Part shown: in pieces, positions 44,976 to 53,194 of the stretch
Numbering within the stretch: position 1 is the first letter of the stretch
Layout of the letters: each line of letters begins with the position of its first letter
Assembly: GCA_035541895.1 (NCBI GenBank)
Contig: DATKMK010000021.1
Coordinates: forward strand, 62,001-126,000
Origin: DATKMK01 sp035541895
Lineage (GTDB): Bacteria > Desulfobacterota > Binatia > HRBIN30 > JACQVA1
Reading direction: 5' to 3'
DNA length: 64,000 nt
The notes under the pieces: generated by a model
What the model was told of the DNA's origin: nothing
The model's database searches: none
What the model saw: the letters and a program-made list of their open reading frames with translations, nothing else
Made by a program: the position numbers and the translations under genes

Positions 44976-46007
44976 ATGGGACGAACACGCCAACCAAATC
45001 GGACGGCCTGCGTCGGCTGTGATCGGCAGGCGACGCGCCACATCGCGTTGGTGGCTTACCCGGACGCTCAGATCCTCGACGTGATCGGGCCGCTAGAGGT
45101 GTTCTCGAGCGCCGCGCGCTGGCTGGGTGAGCGCGGGCGGACGACGCCCGCGTACACCGTCGAAGTGCTGGCGACTCGCAGCGGCCCGTTGCGGATGTCG
45201 TCGGGGATCGAGTTGGTCGCGGCGCGAGCAACGGCTTCGGTGCGCCGCGGCATCGACACCTTGTTGGTTGCGGGCGGTCTGGGGACGCAGGCGGCGATGC
45301 AAGATCGCGCGTTGCTCGCGTGGCTCCGTCACGTGCGACCGCGTGTGCGGCGCTTCGGTTCGGTCTGCAGCGGCACGTTCATTCTGGCCGAAGCCGGACT
45401 CTTGGATGGCCGCCGCGTCACCACCCATTGGCAATGGTGTGCTCCGTTGGCCGAGCGCTATCCGCAATTGACCGTGGATCCCGATCCGATCTTCGTCCGC
45501 GACGGCGATGTCTACACCTCCGCCGGCGTGACGGCCGGGATGGATCTCGCGCTGGCGTTGGTCGAGGAAGACCACGGTCGTGATGTCGCGCTCCAGGTTG
45601 CACGCGGCTTGGTGTTGTTCTTACGCCGGCCCGGCGGGCAATCGCAGTTCAGCGCGCAGCTCGCGGTGCAATCGGCGGATCGCGAACCGATCCGCGAATT
45701 GCAATCGTGGATTGCGGATCATCTCGAGGCCGATCTATCGGTGCCGGCGCTGGCTGCGCGCGTGGCGATGAGCCCGCGCAACTTTGCCCGCGTGTTCACA
45801 CAGCAAGTCGGCGTGACCCCGGCGCGCTTCGTCGAGACCCTGCGGATCGAAGCGGCGCGGCGCCGGCTGGAGGAGTCGACGCACGGCGTCGATCTGGTCG
45901 CCGCGCAGTGCGGTTTCGGCTCGGCCGAAGCGATGCGGCTCGCGTTCCAGCGGCGGTTGCGGGTGGCGCCGACCGCGTATCGTCATCGCTTCGCCCAGCT
46001 TCACTGA
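44976..46007 (+). CDS. GlxA-type AraC regulator with DJ-1/PfpI domain
   Basis: 343 residues from the ATG at 44976; no strong Shine-Dalgarno was seen. The N-terminal DJ-1/PfpI domain (about 20-200) has the Cys loop FGSVCSGTFILAEAGL and the THWQW motif. The C-terminal ~100 residues are an AraC double helix-turn-helix, including LAARVAMSPRNFARVFTQQ and an HTH2 ending in MRLAFQRRLRVAPTAYR. Regulators of this GlxA class control catabolism of amino-acid-like compounds. The DJ-1 domain is thought to bind the inducer. It is followed after 15 bases by a stand-alone DJ-1 protein. Confidence 0.9.
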   Translation: MGRTRQPNRTACVGCDRQATRHIALVAYPDAQILDVIGPLEVFSSAARWLGERGRTTPAYTVEVLATRSGPLRMSSGIELVAARATASVRRGIDTLLVAGGLGTQAAMQDRALLAWLRHVRPRVRRFGSVCSGTFILAEAGLLDGRRVTTHWQWCAPLAERYPQLTVDPDPIFVRDGDVYTSAGVTAGMDLALALVEEDHGRDVALQVARGLVLFLRRPGGQSQFSAQLAVQSADREPIRELQSWIADHLEADLSVPALAARVAMSPRNFARVFTQQVGVTPARFVETLRIEAARRRLEESTHGVDLVAAQCGFGSAEAMRLAFQRRLRVAPTAYRHRFAQLH

Positions 46008-46022
46008 ACAGGAGAGGACACC

Positions 46023-46616
46023 ATGTCGAAAACGATTGGGATCGTGTTGTTCGACGATGCGGAAGAATTGGATTGGGCCGGTCCGTGGGAAGTGTTCACC
46101 GCGACCGCGAGTGCGTTTCCGGGCGATCGAGTTGTGACCATCGCGCAGGAGTCACGACCGATTCGATGCGCCAAGGGTTTGCGCGTTCTCCCGGATCACA
46201 GCTTTGCCGGTGCGCCGCGACTCGACGTCGTGCTGGTGCCGGGCGGCATCGGAACGCTGCGTGAGGTCGACAATCCCGTCATGCTGTCGTGGCTGCGCGA
46301 GGCCGCGAAGCCGTGTCAGTGGGTGACCAGCGTGTGCACCGGCGCGCACGTGTTATGGGCCGCGGGGCTGGCCCGCGGCAAGCGGGTCACGACGCATTGG
46401 ACGTTCGTCGAGACCTTGCGAGAAAAGACCGACGCGACCGTGCTCGAGAACACGCGCTACGTGCGCGACGGCAACGTGGTCACCTCCGCCGGCGTCTCCG
46501 CCGGCATCGACATGGCGCTATGGCTGGTCGGTCAGATGTACAGCGTGGAAACCGCGCGTCTGATTCAGAAGGGGATCGAGTACAACCCGGCGCCGCCGTA
46601 TGCGGCGGAAGTGTAG
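46023..46616 (+). CDS. DJ-1/PfpI family protein (isonitrile hydratase-like)
   Basis: 197 residues with AGGAGAGG ahead. A single DJ-1/PfpI domain carries the nucleophile Cys in SVCTGAHVLWAAGL and the adjacent THWTFVETL, resembling isonitrile hydratase and related glutamine-amidotransferase-like proteins. The Asp in FDDAEELDWAGPWEVF near the N-terminus is also typical. It is co-directional with, and 15 bases after, the GlxA-type regulator, which carries a related domain, so the pair probably arose by duplication and acts on one compound. It ends 5 bases before a convergent SDR gene. Confidence 0.88.
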   Translation: MSKTIGIVLFDDAEELDWAGPWEVFTATASAFPGDRVVTIAQESRPIRCAKGLRVLPDHSFAGAPRLDVVLVPGGIGTLREVDNPVMLSWLREAAKPCQWVTSVCTGAHVLWAAGLARGKRVTTHWTFVETLREKTDATVLENTRYVRDGNVVTSAGVSAGIDMALWLVGQMYSVETARLIQKGIEYNPAPPYAAEV

Positions 46617-46621
46617 GAGCT

Positions 46622-47356
46622 TCAGAATCCAATGCGCCGCATCACCGCGCGCGGCAGCAGGCGGATCACCAGCATCATCCAGCGCCAGATCGGCGGCGCG
46701 TAGACTTCGGGCGTGCCACGATCGATGGCTTTCAGAACGGTGTGCGCGACGTCTTCCGGCTCGCCGGCAAATGGCGGCGGCTTGAGGCCGGCGGTCATGC
46801 CGGTCTTCACGAAGCCCGGCTTCACCAGCACGGTGCGCAATCCCTGCGCGCGAAACTTGTGATCGAGTCCTTCGAGGTAGTGCGACAAGCCGGCCTTGGC
46901 GGCGCCGTATAGCACCACCGGCTTGCGGCCGCGTTCACCCGCAACCGAGCTGAACACGCACAAGGTTCCGCCCCCGGCGGCGAGCAAACGCGCGCGCGCC
47001 AGCTCGCAGAACTGAATCGTGTTGGTGAAGTCTGCGGTCAGCAGCCGCTCGCGCAGCGCCGCATCGGTTTCCAACTCTTCCTGCGATGCAAACAGACCCG
47101 CGGTGACGACGACCGCGTCGAGGAGTTGCAGCGCCGCCGTCGCCCGATCGAGCGCCGGCGCGAACGTCTCCGGTTTGAGCAGATCGCATTCCGCCGTCGC
47201 GACGCTACGCGCACCGTGCAGCCGGAGGTCTTCCGCGCTGCGCGCCAGGTCGTCGGCGTCACGGCCGAGCAGACACAACTCGTCTCCGCGAGCTGCCATC
47301 AAGCGCGCGAGGGCGCGACCCATGCCTTTGGTCGCGCCGAGCAGAACAACTTTCAC
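46622..47356 (-). CDS. DprE2-like SDR oxidoreductase
   Basis: 244 residues from a GTG whose bases overlap the upstream oxidase stop (GTGA, 47353-47356). The SDR Rossmann motif is VVLLGATKGMGRALARLMA, an AG motif is VTAGLF, and the catalytic Ser and Tyr-Lys are in FSSVAGERG and LYGAAKAGL. The C-terminal ~25 residues are hydrophobic (IWRWMMLVIRLLP), as in DprE2. Being coupled to a DprE1-like oxidase it likely reduces the 2'-keto sugar that enzyme makes, completing epimerisation. The sugar lipid is not proven. It converges on the DJ-1 gene across 5 bases. Confidence 0.8.
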   Translation of the reverse strand: MKVVLLGATKGMGRALARLMAARGDELCLLGRDADDLARSAEDLRLHGARSVATAECDLLKPETFAPALDRATAALQLLDAVVVTAGLFASQEELETDAALRERLLTADFTNTIQFCELARARLLAAGGGTLCVFSSVAGERGRKPVVLYGAAKAGLSHYLEGLDHKFRAQGLRTVLVKPGFVKTGMTAGLKPPPFAGEPEDVAHTVLKAIDRGTPEVYAPPIWRWMMLVIRLLPRAVMRRIGF

Positions 47357-48756
47357 ACCGGATCTCCGAAGATGCGCACCGACTGCGCGCTGCGCAGCGT
47401 GCCGTGCGGGTCCCACTTGCGCCGGACCTGGAGGAACGCGTCGAGGCGCGGCTCCATCGCGCGAAAGTGTTCGGCGCGGGTGAACGCGTCCTTGGTGAGA
47501 TAGATGCGGCCGCCTTCGGCGATGACGAATTCATTGAGCGCATCCACCAGCGCCTGCGTGTCAGGCCGGATCGGCAGATCGAGCGCGTAGGACATGCCCG
47601 GCTTCGGGAACGACAGTATCCCCTTCCCTTGGGCACCGCAGTCTTTGATGACGCACAGGTACACCGGCGCGTGATGCGACTGGAGCAGATTCAGATAGCG
47701 GCGATGACGTGAGAGATCCCCGTCGATCGGCAGCACGGCTTGATGCTGGGTGAAACCGCGGCGGCCGTAGGCACGATTCCAATCGCCGATCACGTCAAGC
47801 GGATAGAAGAACGTTTCCGGGTGCACGATACCGGTGCGTACGCGGTGACCGTGCTTGAGGTAGATCAGCCGGTTGAGGATCCGCCACATCCACGGCTGTA
47901 GGAACCAACTGGGGAAGACCGCGGGGAGCGCGATCGGGCGGTGAAAGCGCATTGGCTTGGCCGGGGCCGCATGCGGTTCGGCCCAGCGGCCGCTCATGAT
48001 CAAGCCGCGCCCGGCGCCGGGGCCGCGGATCAGAAAGTCGGCCCAGCAGACGGTCATCGGCCACTTCTTCCCGGCTTCCTGCAGGCGCGCGATTGTGGTG
48101 TCGAAGTCAGGCGTCTGTTCGCTCTCCTGCCAAATCCACGGCGACGGAATGCGTTTGAGGCGAACCTCGACTTCAAGGATGTGCCCCGTCAGCCCCATCC
48201 CCCCGAGCGTCGCGCGGAACAGTTCGGACTCGTGAGTGTCGGAGCATTCAACTACGCGTCCATCGGCGACGCGTAACTTCAGGGCAGTGACGTGCTCGCC
48301 GAAGCAGCCATCGACGTGGTGGGTCTTGCCGTGCACATCGGACGCGACCATGCCCCCCAAGGTCACGTAGTGCGTGCCCGGGGTGACCGGCGTGAACCAG
48401 CCGCGCGGCAGCGACCAACGATTGAGTTGGCGCAGCGACAGACCGGCCTCGGCGCGCAGGATGCCGGTCTCGGTGTCGAAGTGCAGCAGCCGATCGGCCA
48501 GCCGTGATGTTGCGACGATGTCGCGTTCCGTCGCCGGGAGCGACGAGTCGCCGTACGATCGACCCAGCCCGCGGCTCAGCGTCGCGCCGCGGGTGATGGC
48601 CGGGAAGTCTTCCGCAAGTCGTTCGCGCCCCCGCACCACCGGATTGTGTCCCCAACCGCTCAACTCGGTCAGCGCTGGCTCGGCCGGGTCGGGGGATGAA
48701 GGCGCGGCGCCGGTGTCGACTTGCCGATCACGTAAACGGGTGACCTGGGCGGTCAT
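47353..48756 (-). CDS. DprE1-like FAD-dependent oxidase (PCMH-type)
   Basis: 467 residues from the ATG at 48756, with GGAG six bases upstream (ATG 48768 is in frame). The N-terminal FAD_binding_4 domain (about 50-215) has GLGRSYGDSS and the segment VTPGTHYVTLGG followed by ASDVHGKTHHVDG, close to mycobacterial decaprenylphosphoryl-ribose 2'-oxidase. The C-terminal domain contains YLCVIKDCGAQGKGILSFP. From memory of DprE1, the inhibitor-sensitive Cys corresponds to Ala in SYALDLPI here. It likely oxidises a polyprenyl-phosphate sugar or another polyol, with the next gene finishing an epimerisation. Arabinan-type glycan synthesis outside Actinobacteria is possible but unproven. Confidence 0.83.
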   Translation of the reverse strand: MTAQVTRLRDRQVDTGAAPSSPDPAEPALTELSGWGHNPVVRGRERLAEDFPAITRGATLSRGLGRSYGDSSLPATERDIVATSRLADRLLHFDTETGILRAEAGLSLRQLNRWSLPRGWFTPVTPGTHYVTLGGMVASDVHGKTHHVDGCFGEHVTALKLRVADGRVVECSDTHESELFRATLGGMGLTGHILEVEVRLKRIPSPWIWQESEQTPDFDTTIARLQEAGKKWPMTVCWADFLIRGPGAGRGLIMSGRWAEPHAAPAKPMRFHRPIALPAVFPSWFLQPWMWRILNRLIYLKHGHRVRTGIVHPETFFYPLDVIGDWNRAYGRRGFTQHQAVLPIDGDLSRHRRYLNLLQSHHAPVYLCVIKDCGAQGKGILSFPKPGMSYALDLPIRPDTQALVDALNEFVIAEGGRIYLTKDAFTRAEHFRAMEPRLDAFLQVRRKWDPHGTLRSAQSVRIFGDPV

Positions 48757-48855
48757 GGCGTTCTCCATACCGAACCACGTCGGCGAGCGCTACTGGCGTG
48801 CAGACGGATGCACGGGCGATTGCGCTCCGTCGCCGCCTGGGGCGCGCGAATCATC

Positions 48856-48885
48856 TTGACTAACAAACGTTCGTTGGGCTAGACG
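48856..48885 (+). promoter_or_regulatory. Candidate promoter and TetR-type operator ahead of the catabolic cluster
   Basis: TTGACT (48856-48861) is followed 18 bases later by a weak -10, TAGACG. Between them lies an imperfect 18-base palindrome centred at 48868/48869 (48860-48877, 7 of 9 pairs matching). Its core AAACGTTC is shared with the operator over the TetR gene at 10710-10725. It lies between the divergent DprE1-like gene and the DUF35/thiolase genes, so a TetR protein could control one or both. Confidence 0.42.
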
Positions 48886-48972
48886 ACGCGGGTCTCGTGA
48901 ACGATAAAGGGGTGCAGCGTCGCTGTGTCGGCGCCTGTGCGTCGCGCCCGCGGTGATCTGTTGGAGAAGCCT

Positions 48973-49443
48973 ATGAAGAGTGTTGCCACCGATACGCCGG
49001 TTGCTCCGTTGAGCCAAAAGCAAGTGATGGAGTTTCCCTACAAGCACTCCACGGGCGAGACCGTCGGCCGCTTTCTTGCCGGACTCAAAATCCAAAAAAA
49101 GATTTGGGGCCAGCGCGCGAACGGGCAGGGCGTGGTGGTGCCGCCCACTGGATATTCCGAAGTCGATGCGTCGCCGGCGGGAGAGTGGGTGGAGGTCAGC
49201 GATAGCGGAACGGTGACGGCGGTGGCGAAGGTGCAGCAGCCGATCGCGGGATTGCATCCGTCGGCGACGCCGTTCGCCTTCGCGTTGATCAAGCTCGATG
49301 GTGCCGACACGGCGTTGCCGCACATCATCACCGACGAGCTGGCGCGTGCAAGGGTCGGTGCGCGCGTCCAAGCAGTGTGGAAGGCCGACGATGAACGAGT
49401 CGGCAGCCTCCGCGACATCGCCAGCTTTCGCGTGATTGGATGA
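48973..49443 (+). CDS. DUF35-type OB-fold protein (no zinc cysteines)
   Basis: 156 residues from the ATG at 48973, with GGAGAA ahead. The OB-fold part covers about residues 60-150. The zinc-ribbon that usually precedes it is replaced by WGQRANGQGVVVPPTGYS, with all Cys lost. DUF35 proteins are partner subunits of thiolase-fold enzymes. In steroid degradation the DUF35 part of ChsH2 binds and activates the Ltp2 retro-aldolase. Being first in a run of OB-fold, OB-fold, thiolase, thiolase, it likely forms a complex with one of the two thiolase-fold proteins. It is the first gene of the long catabolic cluster. Confidence 0.78.
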   Translation: MKSVATDTPVAPLSQKQVMEFPYKHSTGETVGRFLAGLKIQKKIWGQRANGQGVVVPPTGYSEVDASPAGEWVEVSDSGTVTAVAKVQQPIAGLHPSATPFAFALIKLDGADTALPHIITDELARARVGARVQAVWKADDERVGSLRDIASFRVIG

Positions 49444-49453
49444 AGGGCGAACG

Positions 49454-49954
49454 ATGAACGAGCCGCCGAAAGAACCGATCAAGTACGTCGACAGCAAGGT
49501 TTACCTGCCGTACCATTACGTCGCGGGCGACTACAAAGCGCGCTACCTGCGCGCGCTGAAGGACAAGCGGATTCTCGGATCGAAGTGCTCCCAGACCGGC
49601 AAGGTGTTCGTGCCGCCGCTGATGAATTCACCGGAAAGTTTTGCGCCGTGCACCGAGCTGGTCGAAGTCTCCGACCGTGGCGTCGTCACCACCTTCTGCA
49701 TCGTGAACATCCCGGTGATCGGCCGCAACATCGAGTTGCCGTATGTCGCCGCCTCGGTGGCGCTCGACGGCGTGGCGATCTCGATCTTCGCGTTGATCCA
49801 AGAGTGCAAGCCCGAAGAGGTCCGCATGGGCATGCGCGTCGAAGCCGTGTGGAAGCCCGACGGCGAGCGTCACGGCGACCACGACGACATTCAATACTTC
49901 CGACCCACCGGCGAGCCCGATGCGCCGCGGGAATCGTACATCAACCGGCTGTGA
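49454..49954 (+). CDS. Second DUF35 OB-fold protein
   Basis: 166 residues from the ATG at 49454, 10 bases after the first OB-fold gene. An N-terminal helix precedes a partly degenerate zinc-ribbon: GSKCSQTGKVFVPP keeps one Cys of the first pair and SFAPCTEL one of the second, so zinc binding is doubtful. The OB-fold follows (about 70-140). Two DUF35 genes directly before two thiolase-fold genes suggest two enzyme/activator pairs or one hetero-oligomer. It ends 7 bases before the first thiolase-fold gene. Confidence 0.78.
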   Translation: MNEPPKEPIKYVDSKVYLPYHYVAGDYKARYLRALKDKRILGSKCSQTGKVFVPPLMNSPESFAPCTELVEVSDRGVVTTFCIVNIPVIGRNIELPYVAASVALDGVAISIFALIQECKPEEVRMGMRVEAVWKPDGERHGDHDDIQYFRPTGEPDAPRESYINRL

Positions 49955-49961
49955 GATTTGC

Positions 49962-51080
49962 ATGAACCTTCGCAACGTAGCGGTTGTCGGCTTTGCGCAA
50001 CTCCCGGTCGTCGCGCGCGACGAACACCGCATCTCCACCGAGATGCTGTACCCGGTCGTGCGTCAGGCGCTCGCCGATTGCGGTGTGCAACGCGACGACA
50101 TCGATTATCAAATTGCCGGCTCGGTCGACTACATGGACGGCCGTCCGTTCGGGTTCGTCGCCGCGCTCGACGTGATGGGATCATGGCCGCCGCGCCAAGA
50201 TCTGCACCTCGAAATGGACGGCTCGTTCTGCGCCTACTACGCGTGGTTGCGGATGCAGGCCGGCGATTGCAACACCGCGCTGGTGGTTGGGCACGGCAAG
50301 ACGTCGGAAGGCGAGCCCGATCGCGTCATGAACTTGCAGCTCGACCCGTACTATCAAGCCGCAATCGGCCTCGACCCGACGTCGACCGCGGCACTGCAGG
50401 CGAGTGCGTACATGGCACGCACCGGCGCCTCGGACGCCGATCTGGCGGCGGTCGCCGCACGCAATCGCGCCGCCGGCGCGCGCAATCCCGAGAATCAGCT
50501 CCGCGATGCGACATCAGCCGCGGAGTTGCAGAAAACGCCGTGGAAAGTCGAGCCGCTGCGCGCGGGATATCTGCCGCCGGTGGGCGAAACGGCCACATGT
50601 CTGATCCTCGCCGCCGAAGGCAAGGCGGAAAAGTTGTGCGATCGCCCGGCGTGGATTCAGGGTGTCGATCACCGCACAGAGATGCAGACGATCGGCGCCC
50701 GTGATCTATCGCGCAGCGCGAGCACCAAGCTGGCGGCCGAGAAGGCGCTGGCGATGGCGGATGTCGCGAGCGCGCGCGAGGTCGACCTGGTCGAACTATT
50801 CGCCTCCTCACCTGCGGAAGAATTGATCGTGTGCGATGCGCTGGGCCTCGATGCCAAGGCGTCGCAACCGGTGATCAATCCCTCTGGCGGCGCGTTGTGC
50901 GCCAATCCGATCATGAGCACCGGCCTGATTCGGCTCGGCGAAGTGTTTCGCCAACTCTCCGGCCGCGCCGGCGCGCGCGCGGTGCCGAACGCGCGACGCG
51001 CGATCGCGCACGCGACGCAGGGTCATTGCCTGCAGCACAACTTGCTGTGGGTTCTCGGCAGTGAGCGGAGGTGGTCATGA
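49962..51080 (+). CDS. Thiolase-fold protein, Ltp2-like (probable retro-aldolase)
   Basis: 372 residues from the ATG at 49962. The two halves of the thiolase fold are present, with the NPSGGALCANP segment of the C-terminal half. The usual nucleophile Cys of Cys-x-Ser-Gly is missing (here EMDGSFCAYY), the His of GHP is Asn (CANP), and the C-terminal Cys-x-Gly motif reads GHCLQHN. A true thiolase reaction is therefore improbable. Ltp2-type aldolases, which cleave side chains by retro-aldol chemistry with DUF35 partners, show the same losses. Its stop overlaps the next thiolase-fold gene by 4 bases. Confidence 0.82.
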   Translation: MNLRNVAVVGFAQLPVVARDEHRISTEMLYPVVRQALADCGVQRDDIDYQIAGSVDYMDGRPFGFVAALDVMGSWPPRQDLHLEMDGSFCAYYAWLRMQAGDCNTALVVGHGKTSEGEPDRVMNLQLDPYYQAAIGLDPTSTAALQASAYMARTGASDADLAAVAARNRAAGARNPENQLRDATSAAELQKTPWKVEPLRAGYLPPVGETATCLILAAEGKAEKLCDRPAWIQGVDHRTEMQTIGARDLSRSASTKLAAEKALAMADVASAREVDLVELFASSPAEELIVCDALGLDAKASQPVINPSGGALCANPIMSTGLIRLGEVFRQLSGRAGARAVPNARRAIAHATQGHCLQHNLLWVLGSERRWS

Positions 51081-52228
51081 AGCGCCCGGTCGCAGTCGTC
51101 GGGGTCGGGCAGACCCATCACACCACGCGGCGTGCCGACGTGAGCATCGCCGGGCTGGTTCGCGAAGCGGTCGATGCCGCCCTGCGCGACGCCGGTTTGG
51201 AACACAAAGACATTGACGCGGTCGTGATCGGCAAAGCGCCGGATATGCTCGAAGGCGTGGCGCAACCGGAGCAGTACCTCGCCGGTGCGGTCGGCGCACA
51301 CATGAAGCCGTTGCTGCGGGTCCACACCGCCGGTTCCGTGGGCGCCTCGACGGCTCTGACGGCCGTGACGCACGTGGCGTCGGGCTTGTACGACCGCGTC
51401 CTCACCGTCGCCTTCGAAAAGCAATCGGAAGGCAACGCGATGTGGGCGCTGTCGCCCAACATGCCGTTCACCCCGCCGTTGGTGGCCGGCGCCGGCGGCT
51501 TCTTTGCGCCGTACTGCCGCGCGTACATCTCGAAGACCAAGTGCCCGCCGCACATCGGTCCGATGGTCGCCGCCAACGCGCGCGACAACGCCACGCGCAA
51601 CGAGTATGCGCATCTGCGCGAGCCGATGACGGTCGACGACGTGATGAACTCGCCGATGTTGTGGGATCCGATTCGCTTCGGTGAAACCTGCCCGTCGTCC
51701 GACGGCGCGATTGCCTTGGTGATCGCGAACGAAGCGACCGCGAAGAAAGGACCGCGCAAACCGGCATGGATCAAGTCGGGGTACTCGTACGCCGAGGCGA
51801 TGTGGGTGCCGGGTCGCGATCAGGTCAGTCCGCGCGCGGGCCAAGTGTGCTCCAAGGCGGTCTACGATGCGGCCGGCATCACCGATCCCTGGAACCAGAT
51901 CGACGTCGCCGAGATCTACGTGCCGTTCGCATGGTTCGAGCCGATGTGGCTGGAGAATCTCGGTTTCTGCGGCGTCGGCGAAGGATGGAAGATCGTCGAC
52001 CGCGGCGAGCAAAAGTTCGGCGCGCATCTACCGATCAACCCGTCCGGCGGCGTGCTCTGCACCAACCCGATCGGCGCCTCGGGAATGATCCGGCTCGGCG
52101 AAGCCGCGTTGCAGGTGATGGGGCGTGCCGGCGCTCATCAGGTCGAGGGCGCGAAGACCGCATTGGGTCACGCGTACGGTGGCGGCGCGCAGTATTTTGC
52201 GATGTGGCTCGTCAGCAGCGAGCAGTGA
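51077..52228 (+). CDS. Thiolase-fold protein, SCP-x/Ltp2-like (second copy)
   Basis: 383 residues from the ATG at 51077 (ATGA overlap with the upstream stop), with GGAGG five bases ahead. It resembles the first copy in layout but differs in detail. The nucleophile Cys is replaced (VHTAGSVGAS), the His site reads CTNP, and the C-terminal Cys position reads GHAYGGGAQ. The GHAYGGGAQYFAMW and NPSGGVLCTNP segments are typical of lipid-transfer/SCP-x-like thiolase-fold proteins. With two DUF35 genes upstream and an enoyl-CoA hydratase downstream, a role in C-C cleavage of a hydroxyacyl-CoA is probable; the substrate is unknown. Confidence 0.84.
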   Translation: MKRPVAVVGVGQTHHTTRRADVSIAGLVREAVDAALRDAGLEHKDIDAVVIGKAPDMLEGVAQPEQYLAGAVGAHMKPLLRVHTAGSVGASTALTAVTHVASGLYDRVLTVAFEKQSEGNAMWALSPNMPFTPPLVAGAGGFFAPYCRAYISKTKCPPHIGPMVAANARDNATRNEYAHLREPMTVDDVMNSPMLWDPIRFGETCPSSDGAIALVIANEATAKKGPRKPAWIKSGYSYAEAMWVPGRDQVSPRAGQVCSKAVYDAAGITDPWNQIDVAEIYVPFAWFEPMWLENLGFCGVGEGWKIVDRGEQKFGAHLPINPSGGVLCTNPIGASGMIRLGEAALQVMGRAGAHQVEGAKTALGHAYGGGAQYFAMWLVSSEQ

Positions 52229-52290
52229 GAACGACGGAATCCGCGTCGGGGTGCCCCTGCGTGGTCGCCCTTTTTTGGGCCATGCGCCAC

Positions 52291-52314
52291 GGGGCGGCCG
52301 CGTAGGGCCGCCCC
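52291..52314. repeat. GC-rich hairpin (REP-like)
   Basis: GGGGCGGCC (52291-52299), a 6-base loop GCGTAG, then GGCCGCCCC (52306-52314), a perfect 9-bp stem. The surrounding sequence also has GGGGTGCCCC just upstream. It lies in the 108 bases between the second thiolase-fold gene and the enoyl-CoA hydratase gene. It resembles short palindromic repeats scattered in such genomes; a transcription-attenuating role is possible. Confidence 0.5.
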
Positions 52315-52336
52315 TACGAAGAGGACAACGAAAGCA

Positions 52337-53149
52337 ATGTCGGAACCCGCAGTCTTGTACGAAAAGAACGACGGCATCACCGTCGTCACGATGAACCGTC
52401 CCGAGTTTCGTAACGCGATCAATCCGGAGATGCTGTGCCGGTTGGCCGATGCCTGGCAGGATGTTAACGATGACCCCTCGGTGCGCGTGGTCATTCTCAC
52501 CGGTGCGGGCGACAAAGCGTTTTGCGCGGGCGCCGATCTCGACCGCCTCGTCCGCATGATGCAGGGGCTGCGTCCGCCCGAGAGCGAGTATGACGAGCGC
52601 ATCAAGAACGACGTCAGCCTCATCTACAAGGGCCTGTTGCGGAACTATCGCGTGACCAAACCGTTGATCGCGGCGGTGCGCGGCTTCTGCGTCGCCGGCG
52701 GCACCGAGATCCTGACCACCACCGATCTCCGCATCGCAGGCGACGACGCGCGCTTCGGGCTCGCCGAGGTGAAGTGGAGCTTGTTTCCGATGGGCGGCTC
52801 GACGGTGCGCCTGCCGCGCCAGATCTCGTACTGCAACGCGATGGAGATTCTGCTCACCGGCGAGCAGATTTCCGCCGAGCGCGCGCTGCAGATGGGGCTG
52901 ATCAACAAGGTGGTCGCGCCGACCCAAGTGTTGCCCGAAGCCGTGCGCCTTGCGCGCATCCTCAATGAGGCGGGGCCGCTGGCCGTGCAAGCGGTCAAGC
53001 GGTCGGTGGTAGAGGGTCTGGCGCTGCCGCCGGAGCAAGCCCTCGAAAAGGAACTCGAGATCGGCATTCCGGTCTCGATGTCGGAAGACTGCCGCGAGGG
53101 CACGAAGGCTTTCAAAGAAAAACGCAAGCCGGTGTTCAAGGGACGCTGA
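52337..53149 (+). CDS. Enoyl-CoA hydratase/isomerase family protein
   Basis: 270 residues. Crotonase fold: the oxyanion-hole strand is KAFCAGADL (about 60-70) and the second oxyanion segment CVAGGTEIL (about 117-125). Both catalytic Glu positions are in place: AGGTE and LAEVKWSLFP (about residues 122 and 145). The C-terminal helices end with FKEKRKPVFKG, as usual. It would hydrate or isomerise a 2-enoyl-CoA. It stands in the catabolic cluster after the thiolase-fold genes, giving beta-oxidation-like logic: dehydrogenation elsewhere (possibly the 11-13.7 kb pair), hydration here, retro-aldol cleavage there. Confidence 0.92.
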   Translation: MSEPAVLYEKNDGITVVTMNRPEFRNAINPEMLCRLADAWQDVNDDPSVRVVILTGAGDKAFCAGADLDRLVRMMQGLRPPESEYDERIKNDVSLIYKGLLRNYRVTKPLIAAVRGFCVAGGTEILTTTDLRIAGDDARFGLAEVKWSLFPMGGSTVRLPRQISYCNAMEILLTGEQISAERALQMGLINKVVAPTQVLPEAVRLARILNEAGPLAVQAVKRSVVEGLALPPEQALEKELEIGIPVSMSEDCREGTKAFKEKRKPVFKGR

Positions 53150-53194
53150 GGGCGCGCGCTCGAACGCGTCCCGCGCAAAGCATTTGAGGTGGAC

